In this document: positions 1 through 7,764 of the stretch, piece after piece
How the letters are laid out: every line of letters begins with the position of its first letter
Numbering within the stretch: position 1 is the first letter of the stretch
Source of the DNA: an uncultured Lysobacterales bacterium
GTDB taxonomy: Bacteria; Pseudomonadota; Gammaproteobacteria; Xanthomonadales; SZUA-36
DNA length: 28,403 nucleotides
Direction: 5' to 3'
Assembly: GCA_937974465.1 (NCBI GenBank)
Contig: CALJWY010000118.1
Coordinates: 1 to 28,403, forward strand
The notes under the pieces: model-generated
Databases searched by the model: none
Told to the model about the DNA's origin: nothing
What the model saw: only the letters and a program-made list of their open reading frames with translations
Program-made: the position numbers and the translations under genes

Positions 1-159
1 GGGATGTACGCCAAGGCACGCCGGGGTGAAATCCCCAACGTCACAGGTGTCAGTTCTGCCTACGAACCACCGGAGCGGGCGGATATCCACCTGCAAGCGG
101 GTGAGCGTTCCGCGGAAGAACTGGCCGACGAGGTTCTGCAGCAACTAAATCTCGAATAA
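1..159 (+). CDS. cysC: Adenylylsulfate (APS) kinase, C-terminal end only
   Basis: The frame is open from the first base of the window to a TAA at 157-159 and encodes the last 52 residues of a protein. The segment reads GMYAKARRGEIPNVTG followed by a Tyr-Glu-Pro-Pro motif. This matches the C-terminal part of APS kinases, which typically carry L/MYxKAR-GEIxNFTGI-xxYExP. APS kinase phosphorylates adenylylsulfate to PAPS in sulfate assimilation. Only the tail is present, so it could equally be the kinase domain at the end of a CysN-CysC fusion, which ends the same way. The gene is followed at once by a terminator hairpin and is probably unrelated in function to the amino-acid genes that follow. 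The family call is fairly secure from the motif; the architecture is unknown. Confidence 0.75.
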   Translation, partial: GMYAKARRGEIPNVTGVSSAYEPPERADIHLQAGERSAEELADEVLQQLNLE

Positions 160-193
160 CCCCGGATAACACACCCCCGGCAACGTCTGGAGA

Positions 194-216
194 CCGGCGT
201 TGCCGCCGGCTTTTTT
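194..216 (+). terminator. Rho-independent terminator after cysC
   Basis: A 6-bp GC stem, CCGGCG (194-199) with CGCCGG (204-209), encloses a TTGC tetraloop and is followed by C and six T (211-216). A competing longer pairing exists between 178-185 and 198-205. It lies 35 bp after the cysC stop codon and fits an intrinsic terminator for that transcript. Confidence 0.75.
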
Positions 217-297
217 CAAGCCGATTAGCTCACTTTTTCTGTCCGGTCACTTTTACCAAGATAAATGATTAGCCGCGAGGGGACACAAGCCAGGTGA

Positions 298-765
298 TCA
301 GATGGGTAGTTCGGTTGTATGCTTGACTTCCGTCAGCGCGATACTGGAAGTGACTTCCTGAACATCCGGCAGCTGCGACAAGCGCTCAAAAAAGAACCGC
401 TCGTAGGCTTCCAGGTCGGGCGTGACAATCCTCAGCAGGAAATCGACGTGCCCAAGCAGCAGGTGACATTCCATCACCTCCGGGAAGCGACGAATGGTTT
501 CACCAAACTCAGCCACCTTGCTGCGGCCATGAGCAGTCAATTTGACATGTGCAAATACCATCGTATCGAAACCCAGCTTCCTGCGGTCAAACACCATGCC
601 CTGCTCCTTCATCAACCCGGAATCCTTGAGTCTTTGTATGCGGCGCCAGCAGGGCGACTGCGATAACCCTACCTTTTCACCAATGGTCGCTGCTGACAGG
701 CTTGCATCTGTCTGCAGCAGACGCAGGATTTTCCGATCCAGATCGTCAATCTTTATTCTTTGCAT
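298..765 (-). CDS. Lrp/AsnC family transcriptional regulator, probable regulator of branched-chain amino acid catabolism
   Basis: The protein has 155 residues, the usual Lrp/AsnC length. An N-terminal winged helix-turn-helix (about residues 5-60, with IDDLDRKILRLLQ and LSQSPCWRRIQRL) is followed by an RAM ligand-binding domain (about 70-150, with VMECHLLLGHVDFLLRI). The ATG at 765 has an AGGG-like ribosome-binding site just upstream. The gene is divergent from leucine dehydrogenase and the bkd genes across about 150 bp. In Pseudomonas the Lrp homologue BkdR is transcribed divergently from bkdA1 and activates it in response to branched-chain amino acids. By that analogy this is probably a BkdR-like activator. 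The family call is certain; the target is inferred from position only. Confidence 0.9.
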   Translation of the reverse strand: MQRIKIDDLDRKILRLLQTDASLSAATIGEKVGLSQSPCWRRIQRLKDSGLMKEQGMVFDRRKLGFDTMVFAHVKLTAHGRSKVAEFGETIRRFPEVMECHLLLGHVDFLLRIVTPDLEAYERFFFERLSQLPDVQEVTSSIALTEVKHTTELPI

Positions 766-817
766 GAATTACCCTTTTTTATACATTAATTTAGATATTA
801 TATGCTCATTTAGTTCG

Positions 818-838
818 TTTGCCAGTATTTTTGGCAAA
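818..838. promoter_or_regulatory. Inverted repeat in the lrp-ldh divergent intergenic region
   Basis: TTTGCCA (818-824) and TGGCAAA (832-838) form a perfect 7-bp dyad around a 7-bp T-rich centre. It sits between the divergent Lrp-family regulator (start 765) and leucine dehydrogenase (start 914), in the AT-rich stretch that must hold both promoters. Lrp-family proteins bind dyads of about 15 bp with AT-rich centres, so it is a reasonable operator candidate. It does not obviously match the classical Lrp consensus. The surrounding region is too AT-rich to assign -10/-35 boxes with confidence. Confidence 0.35.
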
Positions 839-913
839 ACAAATTCCACGTTATGGGCGTATCATTTAACCATCCGCGTATTCGTTTCAGTTACTGTATA
901 AGTGAGAATTACG

Positions 914-1966
914 ATGACTTTTTTTGATAATACTGCCATGCAGAATCACGAATCTATTCACAAGTTCCACGATCCAAGAACCGGTCTCAGAGCCATCATC
1001 GCCATCCACTCCACCGCACTTGGCCCAGCGGCCGGCGGCTGCCGAAGGTGGATATATGAGGATGAGGCAGCTGCCACCAGGGATGCTCTGAGGCTTTCCA
1101 GGGGCATGACCTTTAAAAATGCCATGGCGGGCCTGCCGTTGGGCGGTGGCAAGGCTGTCATCATGGCCGACTCAAATGAAGCGATTACCGAAGAGGGTCT
1201 GCTGGCATTTGGACGCTTCGTCGAATCCCTTGGCGGACGCTATATCACCGCTGAAGATGTAGGCATGTCAGTTGGCAGTATGCATGTATTAAAAAAGGTC
1301 ACCGACTACGTTGCAGGTCTTTCCCCGGAGGAAGGGTCAGCGGGTGGAGATCCGTCCCCATGGACGGCAGATGGCGTATTCCTGGGAATCAAGGCAGCCG
1401 TCAAACATCGCCTGGGTGTCGAATCTCTGGCCGACATGCGAGTCGCCGTCCAGGGTGTGGGAAAGGTCGGCTATGACCTGTGTCGCCAATTACATGAAGC
1501 GGGTGCCGGACTGGTGATCAGCGACGTCAACCGGCAGAACCTGGAGCGTGCACAGGCAGATTTTGGCGCCGAGGCTGTCCCCGTCGAGCAAATTCTCTCC
1601 GCGGATGTGGACATCGTTTCACCTTGTGCAATGGGTGCTATTCTTAATGCACAGAGCATTCCGAATATTCGCGCAAGCATCATCGCCGGCGCTGCCAATA
1701 ACCAATTGGCGACCGAGGCTGATGGACAACGTGTTTTTGACCGCAATATCCTGTATGCACCAGACTATGTCATCAATTCCGGCGGCATCACCAGTGTTTC
1801 GCTGGAATACGAAGGTGGCAAAACCGAGGCTGATGTGCGTGCACATATTGCGCTTGTGCCGGGACGCCTGACCGATATTTATGTCGCCTCTGATGACAAA
1901 CAGTTGCCGACAAATGTGATCGCCGATGCGATGGCAGAACAAATCGTTGCAGACGCAACCCTTTAA
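914..1966 (+). CDS. ldh: Leucine (Glu/Leu/Phe/Val family) dehydrogenase
   Basis: This is an NAD-dependent oxidative deaminase converting leucine, valine and isoleucine to 2-oxoacids. The ATG at 914 is preferred over the upstream GTG at 902 because the AGTGAG at 901-906 then serves as ribosome-binding site and the protein begins MTFFDN, close to the usual MxIF start. From this start it has 350 residues. Lys68 (MTFKNA) and Lys80 (PLGGGKAVI) fall at the positions of the substrate-binding and catalytic lysines of Bacillus leucine dehydrogenase. GVGKVG at about 181-186 is the dinucleotide-binding glycine motif. The branched-chain 2-oxoacid dehydrogenase genes start 35 bp downstream, which supports leucine/valine over phenylalanine or glutamate as substrate. 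It replaces the transaminase step, so no branched-chain aminotransferase is needed nearby. Confidence 0.9.
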   Translation: MTFFDNTAMQNHESIHKFHDPRTGLRAIIAIHSTALGPAAGGCRRWIYEDEAAATRDALRLSRGMTFKNAMAGLPLGGGKAVIMADSNEAITEEGLLAFGRFVESLGGRYITAEDVGMSVGSMHVLKKVTDYVAGLSPEEGSAGGDPSPWTADGVFLGIKAAVKHRLGVESLADMRVAVQGVGKVGYDLCRQLHEAGAGLVISDVNRQNLERAQADFGAEAVPVEQILSADVDIVSPCAMGAILNAQSIPNIRASIIAGAANNQLATEADGQRVFDRNILYAPDYVINSGGITSVSLEYEGGKTEADVRAHIALVPGRLTDIYVASDDKQLPTNVIADAMAEQIVADATL

Positions 1967-2001
1967 GCTATCCTTTAATAGACAAACAACGGAATCAATT
2001 T

Positions 2002-3246
2002 ATGACACCAAAATCCCGCCTGCATATTCCCAAACCCTCAGCCCGCCCTGGGGATGAGCCCGACTTTAGCTACCTGTCATTGTCGGAGGCGGGAGCCGTT
2101 GCAAGACCTGATTCCAACACCGCTGCAAGGAAGATCGAGAACCTGGCCCATGAACTGGTAAGGGTTCTGGATGACGACGGACAGGCCTGCGGTGAATGGG
2201 CGCCTGAGCTTTCCCCGGAGCAGTTACTGGAAGCTCTTCGCCTGATGCTTTTAACCCGGCAACTCGATGACCGTATGCACCGTATGCAGCGGCAGGGAAA
2301 GATATCGTTCTATATGCAATCATTGGGTGAGGAGGCTATTTCCATCGGCCAGGGCATGGCGCTCAGGAAGGGGGACATGATGTTTCCCTCCTACCGAAAC
2401 CAGGGGCTTTTTATTCAGCGCGGTACCAGCATTGTAGACCTGATGTGCCAATGCCTTTCCAACACGAGGGACATGTGCAAGGGCCGCCAGATGCCCATCA
2501 TGTATCACAACAAAGAGGCCAACCTGTTCTCTGTATCCGGCAACCTGGCGACGCAATACCCGCATGCGGTCGGTTGGGCCATGGCCTCTGCCATCAAGGG
2601 CGAAGACAATATTTCGGCCGCCTGGGTCGGTGATGGTTCCACCGCCGAGGCAGACTTTCACTATGCGTTGACATTTGCAGCTGTCTACCAGGCACCGGTG
2701 ATCCTCAACGTGATAAACAACCAGTGGGCCATTTCTACTTTCCAGGGTTTTGCAGGTGGTCAGCGCCGCCCCTTTGCAGCCCGTGGCCAGGGTCTTGGCA
2801 TACCGGGTGTCCGGGTGGATGGCAATGATACGCTTGCCGTCTACGCTGTGACTCAATGGGCAGCCCGCAGGGCGCGCCAGGGTGGCGGCCCTACCCTGAT
2901 CGAGCATGTCACCTATCGTGGCGGACCACACTCCACCAGTGACGACCCAAGCCGTTACCGGCCAAAAGATGAATGGGATGCCTTTCCTCTTGGTGACCCG
3001 CTAGCGCGCCTGAAACAGCACCTGGTCGTTACCGGACACTGGTCTGACGAGCAGCACGAAGCGCTCAAGAGTGAGCTGAAAGATACCGTGACCGCGGCCT
3101 GGAAGGAGGCCATCAGCTTTGGCACCATGAGTGACGGGCCAAAACTGGATGTCCGCAGCATGTTTGAGGATGTTTACAAAGAGGTTCCCGAACGCCTGAA
3201 ACGTCAGCGACGGCAATTAATGGCGCTGAAGGGGATGTCATCATGA
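2002..3246 (+). CDS. bkdA1: Branched-chain 2-oxoacid dehydrogenase E1, alpha subunit
   Basis: The product is the thiamine-diphosphate-binding subunit of the E1 decarboxylase that acts on the 2-oxoacids of Leu, Ile and Val. It has 414 residues, close to Pseudomonas BkdA1 (about 410). The ThDP motif runs from GDGSTAEAD (about residue 212) to INNQWAIST, with NN about 28 residues after GDG. SYRNQG and RYRPKDEWD with a preceding phosphorylation-loop-like YRGGPHSTSDDPS are typical of BCKDH E1-alpha, as is the long N-terminal extension. The ATG at 2002 has only a weak CGGA upstream. The stop overlaps the start of the E1-beta gene by 4 nt (ATGA), so the two are translationally coupled. The distinction from pyruvate/acetoin E1 rests on the N-terminal extension and the leucine dehydrogenase neighbour. 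Confidence 0.92.
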   Translation: MTPKSRLHIPKPSARPGDEPDFSYLSLSEAGAVARPDSNTAARKIENLAHELVRVLDDDGQACGEWAPELSPEQLLEALRLMLLTRQLDDRMHRMQRQGKISFYMQSLGEEAISIGQGMALRKGDMMFPSYRNQGLFIQRGTSIVDLMCQCLSNTRDMCKGRQMPIMYHNKEANLFSVSGNLATQYPHAVGWAMASAIKGEDNISAAWVGDGSTAEADFHYALTFAAVYQAPVILNVINNQWAISTFQGFAGGQRRPFAARGQGLGIPGVRVDGNDTLAVYAVTQWAARRARQGGGPTLIEHVTYRGGPHSTSDDPSRYRPKDEWDAFPLGDPLARLKQHLVVTGHWSDEQHEALKSELKDTVTAAWKEAISFGTMSDGPKLDVRSMFEDVYKEVPERLKRQRRQLMALKGMSS

Positions 3247-4259
3247 GCCAGATGAATATGATCCAGGCGATCAATTCAGCCATGGATGTGATGCTTGATA
3301 AAGACCCCACGGTGATCGCAATCGGCCAGGATATTGGTTACTTCGGCGGCGTGTTCCGCTGTACCGACGGTCTGCAGGCCAAGTATGGTGAACACCGCGT
3401 GATTGATGCGCCGATCGCCGAGGGTGGTATCGTCGGTTCGGCCATCGGTATCGGTGTGAATGGTCTGCGACCGGTCGCAGAAATCCAGTTTGCCGACTAC
3501 GTCTATCCGGGCATGGATCAGATCATCAGTGAACTTGCGCGCCTGCGGTACCGCAGTGGTGGTGAGTTTTTCTCACCGGTGACCATACGCATGCCCTGTG
3601 GTGGTGGCATTCGCGGCGGCCAGACTCACTCGCAAAGCCCGGAGGCGCTGTTCACACACCTTTCCGGCATCAATACGGTTATGCCATCTAACCCCTATGA
3701 TGCCAAGGGCTTGCTGATCAGCGCGATTGAATCCGATGACCCGGTAATATTCTTCGAGCCCAAGCGCATTTATAACGGCCCGTTTGATGGTGACCCGGAC
3801 AAACCGGCGGCACCCTGGTCCACGCATGCTGGTGGTGAGGTTCCGGAAGGTTATTACTCCATTCCGCTGGGCAAGGCCGCAGTGGTCGAGGAAGGCAGCG
3901 ATCTGACCATCATTACCTACGGAACGATGGTGCATGTGGCCCAGGCGGCTGTGCGAAATGCAGGTGTCAGTGCAGATGTTATCGATATTCGCACACTGGT
4001 ACCGCTGGATATCGAAACACTCAAGCGGTCGGTTGAAAAAACCGGACGCTGCCTGATTGCTCACGAGGCATCGAAATTCTCAGGCTTCGGTGCCGAGCTT
4101 ACGGCTACAGTGCAGGAGGAATGCTTCTGGCACCTACAAGCCCCGATTGAACGCGTGGCAGGATGGGAGACCCCCTACCCGCACGCCTTTGAGTGGGATT
4201 ATTTCCCGGGCCAGGATCGTGTATTGGCCGGTATACGAAACGTCATGGAGGCGGAATGA
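3243..4259 (+). CDS. bkdA2: Branched-chain 2-oxoacid dehydrogenase E1, beta subunit
   Basis: The protein has 338 residues, the normal length for an E1-beta (transketolase pyrimidine-binding plus C-terminal domain). Family features include GQDIGYFGGVFRCTDGL near residue 27, DAPIAEGGIVGSAIGIG, the stretch FADYVYPGMDQIISELA, and a middle segment with MPCGGGIRGG-THSQSPE. The last is the typical region contacting the cofactor and the potassium-binding loop. It pairs with the alpha subunit as an alpha2-beta2 heterotetramer. The ATG at 3243 overlaps the bkdA1 stop and the TGA at 4257-4259 overlaps the bkdB start, each by 4 nt, giving a tightly coupled three-gene unit. There are no anomalies. Confidence 0.93.
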   Translation: MSQMNMIQAINSAMDVMLDKDPTVIAIGQDIGYFGGVFRCTDGLQAKYGEHRVIDAPIAEGGIVGSAIGIGVNGLRPVAEIQFADYVYPGMDQIISELARLRYRSGGEFFSPVTIRMPCGGGIRGGQTHSQSPEALFTHLSGINTVMPSNPYDAKGLLISAIESDDPVIFFEPKRIYNGPFDGDPDKPAAPWSTHAGGEVPEGYYSIPLGKAAVVEEGSDLTIITYGTMVHVAQAAVRNAGVSADVIDIRTLVPLDIETLKRSVEKTGRCLIAHEASKFSGFGAELTATVQEECFWHLQAPIERVAGWETPYPHAFEWDYFPGQDRVLAGIRNVMEAE

Positions 4260-5476
4260 GCGAATATATTTTCAAGTTACCCGACCTCGGTGAGGGCCTG
4301 GTAGAAGCAGAGATTGCCGAATGGATGGTCAAGGTCGGCGACGTGGTCAATGAAGAAGACCCGATCGGCGCCATGTTGACCGACAAGGCGGCTGTTGAGC
4401 TCACAGCGCCGGTATCAGGTCGCGTGCTCAGCCTGGCAGGTGAACTCGGTGACATGGTCGCCGTCGGTGCCCCGTTGATCGTTTTTGCAACCGAGGGTGA
4501 GCAAGCAGATGAAACCGCTCAGGCCTCAGCAGAACCGGCCACCGAAACCCCAGCAATTCCAGAGGCGAAAAACCTTAAGGACGAACAACCGGCAGAACAA
4601 GCCAGGCCCGGCAAGGTCCTGACCTCGCCGTCGATTCGCCAGGCTGCACGTGAGGCCGGAATTGACCTGTCCCTGGTCAGTGGCAGTGGCCCGCGCGGTC
4701 GTATAGTAAAGTCGGACCTGGAGTCATTCATGGCAGGTCAAGGTGATGCGACTGCAAAGCAGGCGTCACCGTCAGATCACATCACCGAAATCAAGGTCGT
4801 AGGCTTGCGCCGGAAGATTGCCGAACGCATGACCGAGGCAAACCGGGAAATCCCGCATTTTGCCTATGTTGAAGAAATTGACATCACGGCACTGGAATCT
4901 TTGCGCCAGCACCTGAATGGCCAAAAGGCACCAAGCGAAGACAAATTGACCCTGTTGCCATTTATCGGGCTTGCCCTTGCACGCGTCCTGAAGCAGTTCC
5001 CCCAGTGCAATGCACTCTATGATCGCGATAAGAACACCATCAGCCAGTACACGGCAGTTCACCTTGGTGTTGCCACGCAGACGCCGAACGGGCTAAAGGT
5101 GCCGGTTGTGAGACACAGTGAGTCATGCTCCTTGAATGATCTGGCCAGTGAAATCCGCCGTGTTTCCACCGCGGCCAGGGAAAATACCGCAAAGCGCGAG
5201 GAGTTGATGGGCTCGACGATCACCATCACCAGTCTTGGAAAACAGGGTGGCATTGCCAGCACGCCCGTCATCAACATGCCGGAAGTGGCAATCATCGGTG
5301 TCAACAAGGCAGTGCAAAGGCCCGTCGTAGTCGATGGACGGGTCGAAGTTCGGCTTATGATGAACCTGTCATCCTCGTTCGATCATCGCTTTGTAGACGG
5401 CTACGATGGGGCCATGATGATACAGGCCCTGAAGGGCATGCTCGAGCAACCGGCAACCATTTTTATTAGCGGGTAA
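4256..5476 (+). CDS. bkdB: Branched-chain 2-oxoacid dehydrogenase E2 (dihydrolipoamide acyltransferase)
   Basis: This is the acyltransferase core of the complex and has 406 residues from the ATG at 4256, which overlaps the bkdA2 stop (ATGA). A longer frame begins at 4193, but its extra 21 residues have no lipoyl-domain homology. Domain order is as follows. There is one lipoyl domain (1-80) with Lys44 in MLTDKAAVEL as the lipoylation site. A Glu/Ala/Pro linker runs to about 118. The E1/E3-binding domain is at about 120-158 (SPSIRQAAREAGIDL, GSGPRGRIVKSDL). The catalytic domain ends with DHRFVDG (His377, Asp381). No E3 gene (lpdV) follows, so E3 must be encoded elsewhere, probably as the shared Lpd of other dehydrogenase complexes. 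A short weak hairpin (5479-5491) follows the stop. Confidence 0.93.
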   Translation: MSEYIFKLPDLGEGLVEAEIAEWMVKVGDVVNEEDPIGAMLTDKAAVELTAPVSGRVLSLAGELGDMVAVGAPLIVFATEGEQADETAQASAEPATETPAIPEAKNLKDEQPAEQARPGKVLTSPSIRQAAREAGIDLSLVSGSGPRGRIVKSDLESFMAGQGDATAKQASPSDHITEIKVVGLRRKIAERMTEANREIPHFAYVEEIDITALESLRQHLNGQKAPSEDKLTLLPFIGLALARVLKQFPQCNALYDRDKNTISQYTAVHLGVATQTPNGLKVPVVRHSESCSLNDLASEIRRVSTAARENTAKREELMGSTITITSLGKQGGIASTPVINMPEVAIIGVNKAVQRPVVVDGRVEVRLMMNLSSSFDHRFVDGYDGAMMIQALKGMLEQPATIFISG

Positions 5477-5528
5477 AACGCTTAAAAAGCGGTTAGAATC
5501 AGGCGCTCAAGTTGAGGAGCGAAACGGC

Positions 5529-6563
5529 GTGACATCAATCACCAAGGTGCAACTCAATGCGCCCTACCTGATCCTGATCGGTAACCTTAAAGATAGCACT
5601 TATGCCAAGACCGGATCGGGGATTGTCCAATGGCGACCCGAACTGGTCGCCGGACAGTTGCGTTTCGACGATTGTGAGGTTGACCTGGGTGTTCCCGACA
5701 TGACCATCGCCGAGGCGGTTAATGCGGGAGCAAGGAGCCTGGTGATCGGTGTTGCCCCTGTAGGTGGCGTAGTGCCTGACAGTTGGTGGGCATCCATTGA
5801 AGAAGCCGCCCGGGCCGGTCTTGATATTGTTTGTGGCCTGCACTTTAAACTTAAAGATTTTCCTGCCGTCACCAAGGCTGCCCAAGCGTCGGGCGCCCGA
5901 CTTATCGATGTCCGCACGCCACCCGCAAACCTGCCGGTTGGTAATGGCAAAAAGCGCTCCGGAAAACGGGTCCTGATGGTTGGCACCGACTGTGTTGCCG
6001 GTAAAAAATACTCTGCCCTGGCGCTGACCCAATGCATGCAGGATGCCGGCATGAGGGCAAGCTTTCGCGCCACCGGCCAAACCGGCATCATGCTGGCGGG
6101 TGAAGGCATACCGATCGACGCGGTGGTGGCAGATTTTGTCTCCGGCGCTGCCGAAGTCATCAGCCCCGACAATGAAACCAATCACTGGGATGTAATCGAG
6201 GGCCAGGGTGCCCTGTCTCACCCCGGCTATGCTGGCGTCAGTCTTGGGCTTTTGCATGGCTCTCAGCCCGATGCGATCGTGTTGTGCCATGACGCCAGCC
6301 GCAAGGTTATTTCGGGCTGGGAGCATTACGAACTGCTCACGGTCCAGGACACTATCGAGCAAAACCTGATGATGGGGCGGCGTACCAACCCGGGCATTCG
6401 TTGTGTGGGTATCAGCGTCAACACATCTCAACTGCCGGCCAATGAACGCAAAAACTACCTGGACAGCCTGGGCCAAAAGACAGGCCTGCCCTGTGTCGAC
6501 CCACTCATCGATGGCTGCAGTCAAATCGTCGACCAAATCCAACAACAGTTTCCTGAATATTAA
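5529..6563 (+). CDS. dgcN: DUF1611-family N-acetyltransferase DgcN (D-glutamate N-acetylation)
   Basis: The protein has 344 residues. A Rossmann-like N-terminal part (about 1-140) is followed by a P-loop-like region with VGTDCVAGKK at about 151-160, which is characteristic of DUF1611. A DUF1611 protein and an enolase-superfamily epimerase next to it were described in marine bacteria as DgcN and DgcA. DgcN N-acetylates D-glutamate, DgcA racemises the N-acetyl product, and L-glutamate is recovered. The gene starts with GTG at 5529, with GAGGAG about 10 nt upstream. It lies 52 bp after bkdB and 15 bp before the partner gene, so it may be co-transcribed with the bkd genes. The family call is strong. 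The function rests on the gene pair; an older annotation would be 'DUF1611 domain protein'. Confidence 0.85.
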   Translation: MTSITKVQLNAPYLILIGNLKDSTYAKTGSGIVQWRPELVAGQLRFDDCEVDLGVPDMTIAEAVNAGARSLVIGVAPVGGVVPDSWWASIEEAARAGLDIVCGLHFKLKDFPAVTKAAQASGARLIDVRTPPANLPVGNGKKRSGKRVLMVGTDCVAGKKYSALALTQCMQDAGMRASFRATGQTGIMLAGEGIPIDAVVADFVSGAAEVISPDNETNHWDVIEGQGALSHPGYAGVSLGLLHGSQPDAIVLCHDASRKVISGWEHYELLTVQDTIEQNLMMGRRTNPGIRCVGISVNTSQLPANERKNYLDSLGQKTGLPCVDPLIDGCSQIVDQIQQQFPEY

Positions 6564-6578
6564 CCCCGAGGTATTAAC

Positions 6579-7556
6579 ATGGACTTCAGCATCCACATCA
6601 CCGACTGGGAATTGACCCAACCCTTCCGCATCTCCAATTTCGAGTGGATCAATTCACGCTGCCTGGTTGTACAGTTGGGTGAAGACGGTTTTGTCGGCCG
6701 CGGGGAGGCCCAGGGTGTTTTTTATCTCGACGAGACGGCGGAGAGTATCTTCAAGCAGGCCGAACAGGTGGCCGGCGCCATCCGCAAGGGAATTTCACGT
6801 GCAGACCTGCAGAGCCTGCTGCCTGCAGGTGGCGCACGTAACGCGATTGACTGTGCCATGTGGGACCTTGAGTGTAAAAAGGCAGGCAAGACCATCTGGC
6901 AACTCACGGGCATCGATCCAAAGCCAGTAACCACTGTATTTACCATTGGGCTGGAAGATACGCCGGAGGCCATGGCTGCCAAGGCGGCAGCAGCTTCGGA
7001 TGCGCCGATCCTTAAAATCAAACTTGGCAATGACCTGCCTTATGAGAGGCTCGCGGCCATCCGCGCTGCCCGGCCCGATGCAAAACTGGTAGTGGATGCC
7101 AACCAAAGTTGGAGTTTTGACCTGCTGCAGGAGGTCATCCCCAAATGTGTGGATTTGAACCTGGAGATGATCGAGCAGCCACTTGCGCGCGGCAATGACC
7201 AGCAACTCGAAGGTTTTGAGTCCCCAATCATACTGGCCGCAGATGAATCCTGTTTGCACACCGGCGAACTGGAAGCCGCGGCGAACCGCTATAACATGGT
7301 GAATATAAAGCTCGACAAGACAGGCGGTCTGACCGAGGCACTCAATCTTGCCAGGGCTGCAAAAGAAAAGGACTGCAAGCTGATGGTTGGAAATATGGTC
7401 GGAACATCACTCAGCATGGCGCCCTCGTTCGTCATTGCCCAATTATGTGACTTTGTCGATATCGACGGGCCATTGCTTTTGAAGTATGACGTTCCGTACG
7501 GACTTGACTACAACAACGGGCGCGTCACCGGGTTCAATCCGGCGCTCTGGGGTTAG
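6579..7556 (+). CDS. dgcA: Enolase-superfamily N-acetyl-D-glutamate racemase DgcA (dipeptide-epimerase-like)
   Basis: The protein has 325 residues and is a member of the muconate-lactonizing/dipeptide epimerase subgroup. A capping domain covers about 1-110. The barrel carries the Lys-x-Lys pair (Lys146/Lys148 in ILKIKLGND), the metal ligands Asp173 (VVDANQSW), Glu199 (MIEQPL) and Asp222 (ADESC), and NIKLDKTGG at about 242-250 with the opposite-face lysine. All catalytic positions are intact. The ATG at 6579 is preceded by CGAGGT. It lies 15 bp after dgcN. By sequence alone it could be an L-Ala-D/L-Glu epimerase of peptidoglycan recycling. The adjacent DUF1611 gene favours the N-acetyl-D-Glu racemase role. 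The regulator dgcR and a D-amino-acid transporter are not in the window. Confidence 0.85.
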   Translation: MDFSIHITDWELTQPFRISNFEWINSRCLVVQLGEDGFVGRGEAQGVFYLDETAESIFKQAEQVAGAIRKGISRADLQSLLPAGGARNAIDCAMWDLECKKAGKTIWQLTGIDPKPVTTVFTIGLEDTPEAMAAKAAAASDAPILKIKLGNDLPYERLAAIRAARPDAKLVVDANQSWSFDLLQEVIPKCVDLNLEMIEQPLARGNDQQLEGFESPIILAADESCLHTGELEAAANRYNMVNIKLDKTGGLTEALNLARAAKEKDCKLMVGNMVGTSLSMAPSFVIAQLCDFVDIDGPLLLKYDVPYGLDYNNGRVTGFNPALWG

Positions 7557-7764
7557 TATTTTTCGAATTATCCGGAAGCGCTATAAATTCCCCTTCCCAC
7601 GCTGAATTTCTGCGGATGTTTGGCGTGTGAAGCGTTACAATATTCTCAGTATGGGTGTTCAAGTTTCGGGCAGAAAAGGTATTGCTTGTCCGGCATGTTT
7701 TTTGAACTTCCATAGCAGGACTTTTTTTAAAAACCCAGACGGGTGAAAACAGAGATCAATAACA

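Noticed and set aside
2320..2931. A 203-codon minus-strand frame opposite bkdA1
   Set aside because: It is antisense to a gene with intact thiamine-diphosphate motifs and shows no recognisable domain or ribosome-binding site.
4193..4255. Longer N-terminus for the E2 gene starting at 4193
   Set aside because: The extra 21 residues overlap bkdA2 and do not resemble a lipoyl domain. The ATG at 4256 with the 4-nt overlap is the usual arrangement.
5479..5491. CGCTT-AAA-AAGCG hairpin after bkdB as a terminator
   Set aside because: A 5-bp stem with a 3-nt loop and no T-run is too weak to separate bkdB from dgcN.
5535..6620. A 361-codon open frame on the minus strand opposite dgcN
   Set aside because: It lies fully antisense to dgcN, whose product has clear family motifs. 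The translation resembles no protein family and is a composition-driven shadow.
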